Positions 46,541 to 56,076 of a DNA stretch of 64,000 nucleotides are shown in pieces (positions within the stretch are counted from its first letter, which is position 1; every line of letters begins with the position of its first letter). Location of the stretch: contig NZ_QOUX01000030.1 of assembly GCF_004116265.1 (NCBI RefSeq), forward strand, positions 26,687 through 90,686. Reading direction: 5' to 3'. Made by a program: the position numbers and the translations under genes. The stretch is from Anaerobacillus alkaliphilus. GTDB lineage: Bacteria > Bacillota > Bacilli > Bacillales > Anaerobacillaceae. Under the pieces are notes generated by a model. It had not been told where the DNA came from. It worked only from the letters and a program-made list of their open reading frames with translations, and searched no databases.

Positions 46541-48184
46541 ATGAGACTTATACAGAAAGTAGAGCAACATTTCAACATGTGGGCAATATTAAGTCTAGTA
46601 TTTATTTTTATAATCTTAATTCCCAATTTATTAATAGGATATAATCTTTTTACTGAACCTACTGATAACTGGGCTCATATTAAAGAGTATCTTTTAAAAG
46701 ATTATATATATAATACGTTAGTACTTATCACTTTTACAGCTTTGTTCACAATGATTATCGGTACTAGCTTGGCTTGGATCATTATTAATTATCGGTTCCC
46801 ATTGCGTAATTTTTTTAAATGGGGATTAATTTTGCCATTAGCTATACCTGCTTATATTGGTGCCTACACGTATCAAGGGATGTTAAATTATTCTGGTACA
46901 ATCCAATATACCCTTCGAAATACATTTGATATTCATGTTTCAAGCCAAAAGTTCTTTAACATTATGGGTATACCTGGTGCAATTTTCATTTTTACAATAT
47001 TTTTATATCCATACGTGTATGTAATCACAAAAGGCTTTTTAGAAAACCAATCTGCTTCATTGTTTGAAAATGCAAGATTACTAGGCGGTGGCCCTTTCAC
47101 GATCTTTTTCCGTGCCGGTTTGCCCCTTTCTAGAGCAGCCATTACTGGTGGTGTTGTCCTTGTTATTTTAGAGGTTCTTAATGACTTTGGAGTTGTTAGC
47201 TATTTTGGAGTTCAAACGTTTAGTATAGCTATCTTTCGAACATGGTACGGAATGAAGGATCTTGATTCTGCATTAAAACTAGCTGGTATTCTTATGTTTA
47301 TCGTTATTGTCGTTTTAGTCTTAGAAAGGATTATTCGAGGGAGGAAAACATACAGCTATTCTTCCGCAAATTTTAGACCGATTGAAGCTCAACCGCTAAA
47401 AGGTACTAGCAAATGGCTTGCCTTTAGCTATTGTTCGGTTATCTTTATGATCGCATTTATAGTTCCAGTTACACAATTAGTACACTGGAGTATAATGACT
47501 TGGGATCGCATTTTTAGTCCGGAATTTGCAAAGTTAATTTACAACTCTATATTTGTTGCATCTATTGCATCATCGATTATCGTATTTATTGCTCTCATTG
47601 TTGGGAACTATACCCGATTGCATAAAGGGTTGTTTCCAAAGGTCGCATCAAGAGTGATTGCTCTAGGATACTCTATTCCTGGGGCGGCAATAGCTATCTC
47701 GATAATAACGCTATTTGTAGCCTTTGATGGAGTTATGAAATCAGTTGCAGATTATTTAAATCTAAATTCAGCTCTCGTATTAAGAACAACACTCGTTATG
47801 CTAACTTCTGCATATATTATTCGTTTCTTAGCGGTTGGTTACAATGCTATTGAAGCTGGTTTTGAAAAAATCGGGACTACCTTTACTGAGGCATCCCGGG
47901 GTTTAGGTTCTTCTACTTTAAAAACATTTTTTAGAGTGGATATTCCAATGTTAAGAGGAGCTATTTTTGGGGGCTTTATTCTAGTATTTGTTGACATATT
48001 GAAGGAGTTACCTTTAACTTTATTTTTACAACCTTTTAACTTCTCCACACTTGCCACACAAGCTTTTCGATATGCAAGTGACGAAATGGTCCAAGAGGCA
48101 GCATTAGCATCAATCTTAATTATCATCGTTAGTGCTATCTGTATTTTTTACTTCCATAAAGTATTGGATAAAGAGAAATCATAA
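46541..48184 (+). CDS. fbpB: Fe(III) ABC transporter permease (double-length)
   Basis: Membrane channel of the ferric importer, 547 residues with about twelve membrane helices: two fused permease halves, each with an EAA loop (ENARLLGGGPFTIFFRAGLP, about 180-200, and EASRGLGSSTLKTFFRVDIP, about 448-468). This duplicated form is usual for FbpB/SfuB. ATG 46541 is chosen with AGGA 10 bases upstream; GTG 46532 is too close to it. No clear promoter of its own was found, so read-through from fbpA is likely. Confidence 0.88.
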   Translation: MRLIQKVEQHFNMWAILSLVFIFIILIPNLLIGYNLFTEPTDNWAHIKEYLLKDYIYNTLVLITFTALFTMIIGTSLAWIIINYRFPLRNFFKWGLILPLAIPAYIGAYTYQGMLNYSGTIQYTLRNTFDIHVSSQKFFNIMGIPGAIFIFTIFLYPYVYVITKGFLENQSASLFENARLLGGGPFTIFFRAGLPLSRAAITGGVVLVILEVLNDFGVVSYFGVQTFSIAIFRTWYGMKDLDSALKLAGILMFIVIVVLVLERIIRGRKTYSYSSANFRPIEAQPLKGTSKWLAFSYCSVIFMIAFIVPVTQLVHWSIMTWDRIFSPEFAKLIYNSIFVASIASSIIVFIALIVGNYTRLHKGLFPKVASRVIALGYSIPGAAIAISIITLFVAFDGVMKSVADYLNLNSALVLRTTLVMLTSAYIIRFLAVGYNAIEAGFEKIGTTFTEASRGLGSSTLKTFFRVDIPMLRGAIFGGFILVFVDILKELPLTLFLQPFNFSTLATQAFRYASDEMVQEAALASILIIIVSAICIFYFHKVLDKEKS

Positions 48185-48242
48185 TCACAACGAAAAAACT
48201 GAGCTTGGAGTAAATCCAGGCTCAGTTTTTTCGTTGTGATTA
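48183..48242. terminator. Bidirectional terminator fbpB / rhomboid gene
   Basis: Very long hairpin: AATCACAACGAAAAAACTGA pairs with its complement across a loop of about 16 bases. Both arms overlap stop codons, that of fbpB on one side and that of the rhomboid gene on the other. Confidence 0.88.
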
Positions 48243-48989
48243 TCGGAATATAAGGCCGAAAATAACTAAAACAGCAAACACAATCCATAAGATCTTCTTT
48301 TTCGTATTTGGATGGAGTCTACGTTTTCTCCAGCGGTTAGGATTAAAGGATATTTCGTCATTATCAAAAACATGGCGGTATTCTGGTGTGTATCGTCTAA
48401 TCTTTGTTAAGAAAATAGGGGCAAGTGCCGCACCAGCAATAAAGCCAAAGATATGCGCGTAAACATTAATGCGAACATTTACAAATGTCATGATTAAACC
48501 AATGACGAGAATAGTCATGACCAATTGCGAATTATCGCGATCAATTAAATCTTTGCGGTACAAAGACATATAAAGATAAACACCGAATAAGCCAAAGATG
48601 GCACCTGATGCACCTAAATGAGGTGAATAACCTAAACCACCTAAATAAAAAGTTGCAATGTTTGCTAATATACCAGAGAGTAGATAAATACCTATGAAAC
48701 GTCCTTTGCCCAGTAATTTTTCTAGGGCGGGACCAAACAACACTAAGGAAAACGAATTAAAGATGAAATGCCCCGGTGAAACATGCATGAAAATTGGCGT
48801 AACTAATCGCCAAAGTTCCCCTTGAGCGACAGATAAGTTATGACCGATCCCTAATACATAAATAAGATTTCCTCCGAGTGAAGGGAATAAAAACATCCAT
48901 AAAAATAGGATCAGATGGATAGCTACTATTCCAGAAATAACGGGATAGGAACGCAGAAACGATCCGAAATCTTCATTTCTCACAAACAT
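48240..48989 (-). CDS. Rhomboid family intramembrane serine protease
   Basis: Membrane protease, 249 residues, six or more helices. Catalytic Ser in GASGAIFG and catalytic His in YAHIFGFIAG; the loop GELWRLVTPIFMHVSPGHFI, split here as ELWRLVTPIFMH, and FNSFSL match the family. ATG 48989 is preferred as AGGTG lies 6 bases upstream; GTG 48998 lies in that site. It is the counterpart of B. subtilis ydcA, next to acpS. Substrates unknown. Confidence 0.88.
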   Translation of the reverse strand: MFVRNEDFGSFLRSYPVISGIVAIHLILFLWMFLFPSLGGNLIYVLGIGHNLSVAQGELWRLVTPIFMHVSPGHFIFNSFSLVLFGPALEKLLGKGRFIGIYLLSGILANIATFYLGGLGYSPHLGASGAIFGLFGVYLYMSLYRKDLIDRDNSQLVMTILVIGLIMTFVNVRINVYAHIFGFIAGAALAPIFLTKIRRYTPEYRHVFDNDEISFNPNRWRKRRLHPNTKKKILWIVFAVLVIFGLIFR

Positions 48990-49196
48990 TGATATCACCT
49001 AATTTCTATAAGAGTTAAAAGAGGTAACTACTTTTTTGATTTTGTTTAATAGTCAATTTGTCTATATATTGTAGCATAAAACGACCCGTTTACTGAAATA
49101 ATTGAGATATTGAAATGCTTAGCTTATTCTATTTTATGACCAAACATATGATAAAATGTTAGAAAAAGCTTGATACGATTGGGGTTTAAATAATAT

Positions 49197-49550
49197 ATGA
49201 TCATTGGTACAGGTATTGATATTGTGGAGTTAAAGAGAATTTCAGATGTCATGAATAGAAATCTTTCCTTTGTTAGCCGGATCCTAACTGAAAAAGAACG
49301 AGCCTTATTTAATCCACTTACAGAACGTAGGAAGGTCGAATTTTTGGCAGGACGGTTTGCTTCGAAAGAGGCATTTGCTAAAGCTGTAGGAACAGGAATT
49401 GGCAAACACCTTTCTTGGCAGGATATAGAGGTGATCCCAGACCCAAATGGAAAACCGATGATACTTTCAAAAATTGAGTACGGTAAAATTCATTTATCGA
49501 TTTCTCATAGTAAAGAATATGCATTAGCAAATGTCATCATTGAAAAATAA
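49197..49550 (+). CDS. acpS: Holo-[acyl-carrier-protein] synthase
   Basis: Transfers the 4'-phosphopantetheine arm from coenzyme A to acyl carrier protein, essential for fatty-acid synthesis. 117 residues, normal length. Motifs GTGIDIVELKRI with the Mg-binding Asp and RFASKEAFAKAVGTGIG with the second metal ligand Glu; ends SISHSKEYALANVIIE. In bacilli this gene is followed by nnr; here nnr is ruined and a heptamer repeat begins 4 bases after the acpS stop. Confidence 0.95.
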   Translation: MIIGTGIDIVELKRISDVMNRNLSFVSRILTEKERALFNPLTERRKVEFLAGRFASKEAFAKAVGTGIGKHLSWQDIEVIPDPNGKPMILSKIEYGKIHLSISHSKEYALANVIIEK

Positions 49551-49554
49551 ATTA

Positions 49555-49582
49555 TGAATTATGAATTATGAATTATGAATTA
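49555..49582 (+). repeat. Tandem heptamer repeat (TGAATTA)x4 with inverted partner
   Basis: Four TGAATTA units just after acpS. About 55 bases on, ATTCATAATT (49641-49653 area) is an inverted match, so the 110 bases may be a small degenerate element bounded by opposite heptamers. Same heptamer as at 9841-9875. Confidence 0.8.
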
Positions 49583-49740
49583 TAAGTGATCTTTAGGTGT
49601 TGCTACGAAGCCCTTTGTAACTGAAAAATTGGCATTCACAATTCATAATTGACAATTATTTTTCAAACGCTTGTCATGCTAGTCTGCATATTATGTGGGA
49701 CAGTCTCATATAGTGATAGTGCGGATAGGAGGGAACTATT

Positions 49741-51087
49741 TTGACTGTGGTAACGGGTGTTGAAATTACCCAATTTTAAACGTTATACCACTGAAGAAGG
49801 CTATAGAGTTACTAGTTAAAAGCGCTGGCAAGCATGTAAATCACTTCAAAAGTTTACTAGATAATAAGATAGCGAAAGTCGTTGTTCTCTTAGGTGTGGT
49901 GATGGTTTTGTTATCTCTAGGTCTTTGTTAGAAAAAGGCTATCATGTTGAAATGGCTTGTACCACCTGTACATTATGTGACAGGCATGCACGCTACTATA
50001 TAGAAGTTTTATATTGAAATCCTAATATGTTGAGTAGGTTTGAGTCAGGGCTAAAAAAAGTCCTTTTAAAGCAGTTGACGACTTACTAGGATAATATTGA
50101 TTAAGTCTCAAGAATAATCAAAAGTCCTAAGCTAAGTGTTTCGTGTGCTTTTTTGAGAGTATTTGGGGAACTCTCGATTGTAGCAAGTGAAATACTTAGC
50201 CCACCATATAACAAATTTCAAATGAGTACTTCAATTTGAGTCATTAGCGTTGCTGGTAATAAAGCTATCATCACATAAAGGAAGTCGTGGTAAGGAGCTA
50301 GTGTATGCAAACTTCCATACTATGACAGGACATGGATTTTAAACGCCAAAGCTTGCCATCGTTAAGGCGTGGGGTTGATGGGGTAGCAGTACCGACACAG
50401 ACCATCAAGCTTTTGCAAGTCAGTTAATTTAAGCTACAATTCACCTGTGATTATCAGAAATGGCGAAATTGCTGCTGCTTTGGGTTTTTCTAATGATATT
50501 CTAGATAAACATATCACTCCGATTTCAGTAGGACCTAGTTCTTGGTAGGGATAAATAGTGAGTTTAAACTATTCACTCTTGGGTTATTAACAGGCTTTAA
50601 TAAGCCATAAATTACTGATGCGGTGGACTGCATTAGTTAGAGATTAGTAATCTTGTTGGAGTCCCTCTCCGACGTGAGGGTGTTTCCTATCTTATGGATA
50701 AGTCCGAGAAAAACCGTTGAGCTAGCAAAGGAATACGCTAAACATTATTGAGTTTATCTCGTTTAAAAAGGGCCTTATACCATTGTTACTACATCTAGAA
50801 GGAAATAACTTTATTATACAAGTGGAAATGCTTCTTTAGCGAAGGGTGAACAGGTGACGTTTAAACAAGGCTGGTAATAGTGTTAAATATGCAGCTTTAC
50901 TGACGAGCAAATTTTTTTAGTAATATAGTCTTTCTTCATGGTAAAACAGCGGTTTGCTTTTGCTTAACTGTATCTTCGATTAGTCCATATGTTGGATTCA
51001 ATGGTGATTCAGGGAAAGCCGCAAGTTTGGGGCAACATCAAGAAAGTTACCGCAGCTATCGATAGAATTCCCTCCTTTGTCGTCTAA
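49741..51087 (+). pseudogene. nnr: Decayed bifunctional NAD(P)H-hydrate epimerase/dehydratase (nnr)
   Basis: No open frame survives, but pieces in shifting frames match the two-domain NAD(P)HX repair enzyme in order. TTG at 49741 follows AGGAGGG and gives TVVTGVEI. At 49898 GGTGATGGT... reads GDGFVISRSLLEKGYHVEMA, the epimerase GDGFV site. Dehydratase remnants: DAVDCIS at 50617, EGVSYLM at 50676, KEYAKHY-stop-VYLV-stop-KGPYTIVTT from 50728, and TGDV at 50850, the GTGDVL core. The end reads TAAIDRIPSFVV before TAA 51085-51087. The length is about a tenth short of a normal gene. Stops and frameshifts are spread throughout, so it is an old pseudogene. The place between acpS and the ydcC-like gene is where bacilli often carry nnr. 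Confidence 0.85.
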
Positions 51088-51111
51088 ATGAGACAAAGGG
51101 GTTGAGAATGA

Positions 51112-52137
51112 ATGAAAAAAATCACTTCAATTATCTTCTCGTGTATAGTACTTCTTGGATTACTAGCAGCTTGTGGCGAGAAAACTCAAGAGGATATCAT
51201 CGAAGAACTTGGTGCTAAAATACAAAACATGACAGGCTACAAATCAGATGCATCAATGACATTAGAAACTGGTAAAGATCCTCAAAGCTATGAAGTGGAA
51301 ATTTGGTATAAAAAACCAACATATTATCGTGTTGCCTTAAGCAATGCGAAAAAAGATCAAAGTCAAATTATTTTAAGAAATGACGAAGGGGTATTCGTTC
51401 TAACTCCAGCGTTAAATAAAAGTTTCCGTTTCCAAAGTGATTGGCCAGAGAACAACAGCCAAGTATATCTATATGAATCTCTAGTGAATGATATCTTAAT
51501 GGATCCTGAGAGATCATTTACTGCAACTGACGATCACTATATTTTCCAAACAAAAACAAATTATGCAAATAAGAATTTACAACAACAAGAGATTACATTG
51601 AATAAGAAAGACTTAACACCAGTTTCTGTAAAAATTATGGATGTCGAGCTGAATGTTTTAGTTACTGTTCAATTTACAAACTTTGAACTAAATGCTAACT
51701 TCAACGATGGAGATTTCGATATGGACCGTAACATGACAGGAGCTCAATTAGAAAGTCTTCCAGCAATGGCACAGGAAAGCGGAGAGCCACTAGTTCCGAC
51801 ATTCCCGATGTATGTGCCTGATGGAACAATGTTAAACGACTCTAAGGAAGTTAGTATTGAAGAAGGAACACGTATTATTCTTTCTTATACTGGACCTAAA
51901 AACTTTACGCTAATCCAACAAAAGAGCCGTGTTCAGCAAGCGAGCATCGCAATGCACGTAACAGATGGCGAGCCTGTTGATCTAGATTTCACTATCGGTG
52001 CTCTTTCTAGTGAAGGGCAAACAATGTCTTTAAATTGGTCTTACGATGGAGTTGACTTCTTCTTAGCTTCAAAAGATCTAAGTCAAGAAGAAATGATTTC
52101 AATTGCAAGATCAGTTTATGGAACTCATGTTAAGTAA
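51112..52137 (+). CDS. LolA-like/DUF4367 outer lipoprotein (YdcC-like)
   Basis: 341 residues. Lipobox LAAC (Cys21) followed by EKTQEDIIEELGAKIQNM and a LolA/LppX-like beta barrel region (about 40-215, GYKSDASMTLETGKDP, FWYKKP-like IWYKKPTYYRV); the last 120 residues look like DUF4367 (SYTGPKNFTLIQQ). It corresponds to B. subtilis YdcC, a sporulation-associated lipoprotein in the same place. A hairpin CCTTTGTC / GACAAAGG (51074-51099) lies just before its ribosome site GGGG. Confidence 0.85.
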   Translation: MKKITSIIFSCIVLLGLLAACGEKTQEDIIEELGAKIQNMTGYKSDASMTLETGKDPQSYEVEIWYKKPTYYRVALSNAKKDQSQIILRNDEGVFVLTPALNKSFRFQSDWPENNSQVYLYESLVNDILMDPERSFTATDDHYIFQTKTNYANKNLQQQEITLNKKDLTPVSVKIMDVELNVLVTVQFTNFELNANFNDGDFDMDRNMTGAQLESLPAMAQESGEPLVPTFPMYVPDGTMLNDSKEVSIEEGTRIILSYTGPKNFTLIQQKSRVQQASIAMHVTDGEPVDLDFTIGALSSEGQTMSLNWSYDGVDFFLASKDLSQEEMISIARSVYGTHVK

Positions 52138-52303
52138 ATAAGTATATCAAGAAGGCAGACCCAGGGTGAAGAAACTATGGTGTCTGCCTTTTTTATGTAG
52201 AATGAAAAAAAAGAACCAATTGACATTTTGTCATCTATCATTAATATCATATATAATAAAAGTTTAAAGAAACAATCGCGCTTATTAAAAGGGGAGCACT
52301 AAG

Positions 52304-53473
52304 GTGGAGAACTTGAACGGTTTTTATCGTGATACGTGGGTAGAGGTTAATCTCGATGCGATCGAACATAACGTGAAATCAATAAAGAAGAATTTAGATC
52401 ATGGTGTGAAGTTAATGGCTGCTGTAAAAGCCAATGGTTATGGTCATGGGGCAGTTCAAGTTGCTAAAACAGCGATTCAAGCTGGTGCCGACTATCTAGG
52501 GGTAGCCATATTAGATGAAGCCATTGCACTAAGAAAAGCAGGAATTACTGAGCCTATTTTAGTACTTGGTTGGGTAAGACCTAGTGATGTAAACCTAGCG
52601 TGCAAAAACAATATTGCATTAACGGTATTTCAACAAGAATGGTTAGAGCAAGCTAACGAGATCCTTAAACCTAATTTACATTGCACACTTCATTTGAAAA
52701 TTGACACAGGTATGGGCAGGATTGGAATAAGAACAAAAAATGAAGGAAAAGCTGTAATTGATTACATTAATAAGCACCAGAAATTTTCTTTAGAAGGTGT
52801 ATATACTCATTTTGCGACGTCAGATGAGCAAAATTTAGATTATTTTAACTTACAATATCAACGTTTTCTGGAAATGCTTGACTGGCTAGAAACACTTGGC
52901 ATGAATATTCCATATATTCATTGTGGAAATAGTGCAGCGACGATTAGGTTTCCATCAAAGATGTTTTCAATGACAAGAGTAGGGATTGCAATGTATGGTT
53001 TAGCGCCCTCAAAGGAAATGGAAGCTGATATACCATTTCAATTAGAGGAAGCATTTTCTCTCCATAGCAAAATTATTCATGTAAAAGAAGTTAGTAGTAA
53101 TGAAGGAATAAGTTATGGGGCAACATATAAAACGGAAGATACAGAATTAATTGCCACCATTCCAATTGGGTACGCCGATGGGTGGATCCGACAACATAGT
53201 TCTAAAGGATATGTCCTTGTAGATGGAGAAAGGTGTCCGATTGTTGGTAGGGTTTGTATGGACCAAATGATGGTTAAACTGAGTAAAAAGGTACCAGTTG
53301 GGACAAAGGTAACATTGATTGGAAAACAATTGCAAGAGATGATTTCCATCGATGAAGTAGCCGAGCAGCTCGGCACCATTAACTACGAAATACCGTGTAT
53401 GATTAGTTATCGCGTACCAAGGGTTTTTCTAAATAATGGGGAAATAATTACAGTAAATAATAAGGTTTTTTAA
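52304..53473 (+). CDS. alr: Alanine racemase
   Basis: PLP enzyme that makes D-alanine for peptidoglycan, 389 residues, full length. PLP Lys42 in AAVKANGYGHG; second catalytic Tyr in the C-terminal domain near GISYGATYKT; IHCGNSAAT and RVGIAMYGLAPS contact the cofactor phosphate. GTG start with AAAGGGGAG 7 bases upstream. Conserved place before ndoAI-ndoA. Confidence 0.95.
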   Translation: MENLNGFYRDTWVEVNLDAIEHNVKSIKKNLDHGVKLMAAVKANGYGHGAVQVAKTAIQAGADYLGVAILDEAIALRKAGITEPILVLGWVRPSDVNLACKNNIALTVFQQEWLEQANEILKPNLHCTLHLKIDTGMGRIGIRTKNEGKAVIDYINKHQKFSLEGVYTHFATSDEQNLDYFNLQYQRFLEMLDWLETLGMNIPYIHCGNSAATIRFPSKMFSMTRVGIAMYGLAPSKEMEADIPFQLEEAFSLHSKIIHVKEVSSNEGISYGATYKTEDTELIATIPIGYADGWIRQHSSKGYVLVDGERCPIVGRVCMDQMMVKLSKKVPVGTKVTLIGKQLQEMISIDEVAEQLGTINYEIPCMISYRVPRVFLNNGEIITVNNKVF

Positions 53474-53627
53474 AAAGTAGCTTTATTAGCAGGAATAATG
53501 CCTAATTTTAGCGAAATTTTAATTATCTATTTGTAAGATATGTCTTTGCAAAATCTTAATTCTAATGCTATGATTATTCATGGATATAATTATTAGTTGT
53601 AGGTGTATGTACGTTGGAGGTGTTTTT

Positions 53628-53906
53628 GTGTCAGCAAACACAAAGAGGATCACGGTTAGCTTACCACAACATTTATTAAATGAGGTTGATGGCTTGATTA
53701 AACGCGAAAATGTAAACCGCAGTGAATTTATTTCCCAAGCTACAAAAGCATACCTTCGTGAAAAGAAGAAGCGTCAAATTCGCGAGACAATGCAACAAGG
53801 TTATATGGAAATGGCTAAAATTAATTTGAATATTGCTGCAGAAGCTTTTCTTGCTGAAGAAGAAGCAGAACACACACGCACACTAGACTTAGTTAGCGGG
53901 GTGTAA
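53628..53906 (+). CDS. ndoAI: Antitoxin NdoAI (MazE-type, ribbon-helix-helix)
   Basis: 92 residues. N-terminal ribbon-helix-helix DNA-binding domain (NTKRITVSLPQHLLNEVDG, 19) and a C-terminal toxin-wrapping helix region rich in Glu (AEAFLAEEEAEHTRTLDL). It neutralises NdoA and represses the operon in the family. GTG 53628 is chosen because GGAGGTG is 6 bases upstream; a longer frame from 53580 lacks a site. 3 bases before the toxin gene. Confidence 0.92.
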   Translation: MSANTKRITVSLPQHLLNEVDGLIKRENVNRSEFISQATKAYLREKKKRQIRETMQQGYMEMAKINLNIAAEAFLAEEEAEHTRTLDLVSGV

Positions 53907-53909
53907 ATT

Positions 53910-54263
53910 TTGATTGTTGTAAAACGTGGCGATGTTTATTTTGCCGATCTTTCCCCTGTGGTAGGTTCTGAACAGGGAGGAGTAAGGCCAGTTCTCATCA
54001 TTCAAAATGATATTGGAAATCGGTTTAGCCCAACAGTCATCGTCGCAGCAATTACAGCTCAGATTCAGAAGGCCAAACTACCAACACATGTGGAAATTAA
54101 TGCAAAGCGCTATGGCTTTGATCGGGATTCTGTTATCTTATTAGAACAAGTTCGTACAATTGATAAACAACGTTTAACTGACAAAATCACTCATCTTGAT
54201 GATGATATGATGTCTCGAGTCAATGAGGCATTACAAATTAGTTTAGGACTCATTGATTTTTAA
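53910..54263 (+). CDS. ndoA: Endoribonuclease toxin NdoA (MazF)
   Basis: 117 residues, standard length. MazF/PemK fold with [20 protein letters not shown] (20) and [15 protein letters not shown], and the catalytic Arg/Thr pair in RPVLIIQND and ITAQIQ. In B. subtilis the enzyme cuts single-stranded RNA at UACAU-type sites. Starts at TTG. Immediately upstream of rsbR as in many bacilli; a terminator separates it from the stress operon. Confidence 0.94.
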   Translation: MIVVKRGDVYFADLSPVVGSEQGGVRPVLIIQNDIGNRFSPTVIVAAITAQIQKAKLPTHVEINAKRYGFDRDSVILLEQVRTIDKQRLTDKITHLDDDMMSRVNEALQISLGLIDF

Positions 54264-54305
54264 TTTTATTCTATCATTTATATCGATTTTACGTGCCTAT
54301 TAAGG

Positions 54306-54340
54306 AAAGTTGCTTTTATAAAAAGCAACTTTTTTTATGT
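54306..54340 (+). terminator. Terminator of alr-ndoAI-ndoA region
   Basis: AAAGTTGCTTTT / AAAAGCAACTTT hairpin with TTTTT after it, 43 bases past the ndoA stop. Confidence 0.88.
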
Positions 54341-54464
54341 TTAATTTTAAATTCTAGTATGGTATTTACCACATCCTTCCCTAATACAAAACCTATAAAT
54401 CTTTGCATCCATTTCTTATAAATGAAATAATAGTAGAAATAGCCGAAAAGGAGTGGATGAAGAG

Positions 54465-55292
54465 ATGAAGCCATCTGTAGTAAAGCTTATAGAGGCAAAA
54501 CGAGAGACGATCTTTGAAAATTGGTTAAGAGAAATTGAAATAGTAAAAAGAGAGGATTTAGATAATATCTCTGATTACGTCTATACAAACACAAATAAGG
54601 AATTCGTAGAAATAATCTTAACGTCAATTAGTCACGGACAAGAACTATTCGATGACCATTTTAGCCAGTTTACTGAAGGGTTAATACAGGTTGGGTGGCC
54701 ATTGTCTTATTTAACAACAGGACTTCAAACGTTTAGAAAAGTTGTCTTAGATACATTGTACGATGGAGAGGAAACCTCTTCAGTAAATATGGAAGTATAC
54801 TCCGAAGTTAGTATCTGGGTGGATAAACTTGTTAATATCTTAGTCAATGAATACGCTGGTTCTTGGGAAAATACGGTGTTTTTACAAAAGATGGCTTTAA
54901 AAGAGTTGTCTGCTCCTTTAATACCAGTGTTTGAGAATATTAGTGTCATGCCTTTAATTGGGACAATTGATACAGAGAGAGCGAAGCTTGTAATGGAAAA
55001 TCTCTTAAATGGAGTAATCGAACATCGATCAGAGGTAGTTCTCATAGATATTACAGGGGTGCCGGTGGTTGATACTATGGTAGCCAATCATATTATACAA
55101 GCTTCTGAAGCAGTACGTTTGGTAGGTGCAAAATGTATATTGGTAGGTATAAGGCCAGAGATCGCACAAACAATTGTCAATCTAGGAATCGATTTATCGA
55201 GCTTTCCAACAAAGAACACATTAAAAAAAGGTATTGAAACTGCTTTAGAAATAACCAATAAGAAGATTGTACCAGTTACAGGTGTAGAATAG
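54465..55292 (+). CDS. rsbRA: Stressosome protein RsbR
   Basis: Scaffold and sensor of the stressosome, 275 residues. N-terminal non-heme globin-like helical domain (about 1-140) and C-terminal STAS domain (about 155-265, VVLIDITGVPVVDTMVANHI). The Thr in DITG and the second Thr in this domain fit the phospho-sites used by RsbT. AAAGGAG at 54446-54452 supports ATG 54465 (spacing 11-12). First gene of the eight-gene sigma-B operon. Confidence 0.93.
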   Translation: MKPSVVKLIEAKRETIFENWLREIEIVKREDLDNISDYVYTNTNKEFVEIILTSISHGQELFDDHFSQFTEGLIQVGWPLSYLTTGLQTFRKVVLDTLYDGEETSSVNMEVYSEVSIWVDKLVNILVNEYAGSWENTVFLQKMALKELSAPLIPVFENISVMPLIGTIDTERAKLVMENLLNGVIEHRSEVVLIDITGVPVVDTMVANHIIQASEAVRLVGAKCILVGIRPEIAQTIVNLGIDLSSFPTKNTLKKGIETALEITNKKIVPVTGVE

Positions 55293-55304
55293 GGAGGGTG
55301 TAAG

Positions 55305-55661
55305 ATGAGAATTCCTATTTTAAAACTCAATGAATTTCTATTAGTGTCAGTTCAAATTGAATTAGATGATCAGACTGCCCTACAATTTCAAGAGGATATT
55401 TTAAATAAAATTCACGAGGTTGGCGCTAGGGGTGTAGTTATTGATCTTACCTCAGTAGACTTTATCGACTCTTTTATTGCGAAGGTTTTAGGCGATGTAG
55501 TAGATATGTCAACTTTAATGGGAGCAAAGGTAGTACTTACGGGGATCCGTCCTGCTGTTGCTATTACTTTAGTAGATATGGGGATTGTATTAAAAGGTGT
55601 CCCGACAGCGTTGGACTTGGAACAAGGTCTAGAAAAATTACAGCAGGAATTGGAGGGATAG
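55305..55661 (+). CDS. rsbS: Stressosome protein RsbS
   Basis: 118 residues, STAS domain only. The phosphorylated Ser is in [13 protein letters not shown]. It holds RsbT in the stressosome until stress leads to its phosphorylation. GGGAGGG upstream. It lies 12 bases after rsbR and abuts rsbT with no gap. Confidence 0.95.
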   Translation: MRIPILKLNEFLLVSVQIELDDQTALQFQEDILNKIHEVGARGVVIDLTSVDFIDSFIAKVLGDVVDMSTLMGAKVVLTGIRPAVAITLVDMGIVLKGVPTALDLEQGLEKLQQELEG

Positions 55662-56063
55662 ATGATGTCCCAAACCTGTGTTGAGGTTAAAAGTGAGTGG
55701 AGTATCGTAGCGGCAAGACAAGCAGGCAGAACAATAGCTAAAGATATTGGCTTTGGTTCAGTTGATCAAGCAAGAATTACCACTGCTATCTCAGAGCTTG
55801 CTAGGAATATTTATTTATATGCCAAAAGAGGACAAATATGTATCGAGAAAGTAGTTCTTCTTAATAAAGTTGGAATTAAAGTAACAGCTTTGGATAAAGG
55901 ACCGGGAATAAAAGATATCCGTAAGGTAATGGAAGATGGCTTTACAACATCCGGAGGTTTAGGGGCGGGATTACCAGGTGTGAAGCGACTCATGGATGAA
56001 TTTACGATCGACTCAACAGTTGGAGAGGGAACTACGATTGATGCCGTAAAATGGCTCCGATAG
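55662..56063 (+). CDS. rsbT: Serine/threonine kinase RsbT
   Basis: 133 residues, GHKL-type kinase. ATP-binding motifs ISELARNIYLYA (N box), LDKGPGIKD (G1) and GLGAGLPGVKRLMDEF (G2). It phosphorylates RsbR and RsbS, is then released and activates RsbU. GGAGGG is 4 bases before ATG 55662 or 7 before ATG 55665, so either start is possible. Confidence 0.95.
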   Translation: MMSQTCVEVKSEWSIVAARQAGRTIAKDIGFGSVDQARITTAISELARNIYLYAKRGQICIEKVVLLNKVGIKVTALDKGPGIKDIRKVMEDGFTTSGGLGAGLPGVKRLMDEFTIDSTVGEGTTIDAVKWLR

Positions 56064-56076
56064 GAGGAGAAGAATT

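Noticed and set aside
49551..51111. Non-coding RNA or phage remnant to explain the gene-free stretch
   Set aside because: Ordered protein motifs of NAD(P)HX epimerase/dehydratase explain the stretch better.
54725..55087. Minus-strand 120-aa frame inside rsbR
   Set aside because: Opposite strand of a conserved stress gene; no ribosome site and no family.
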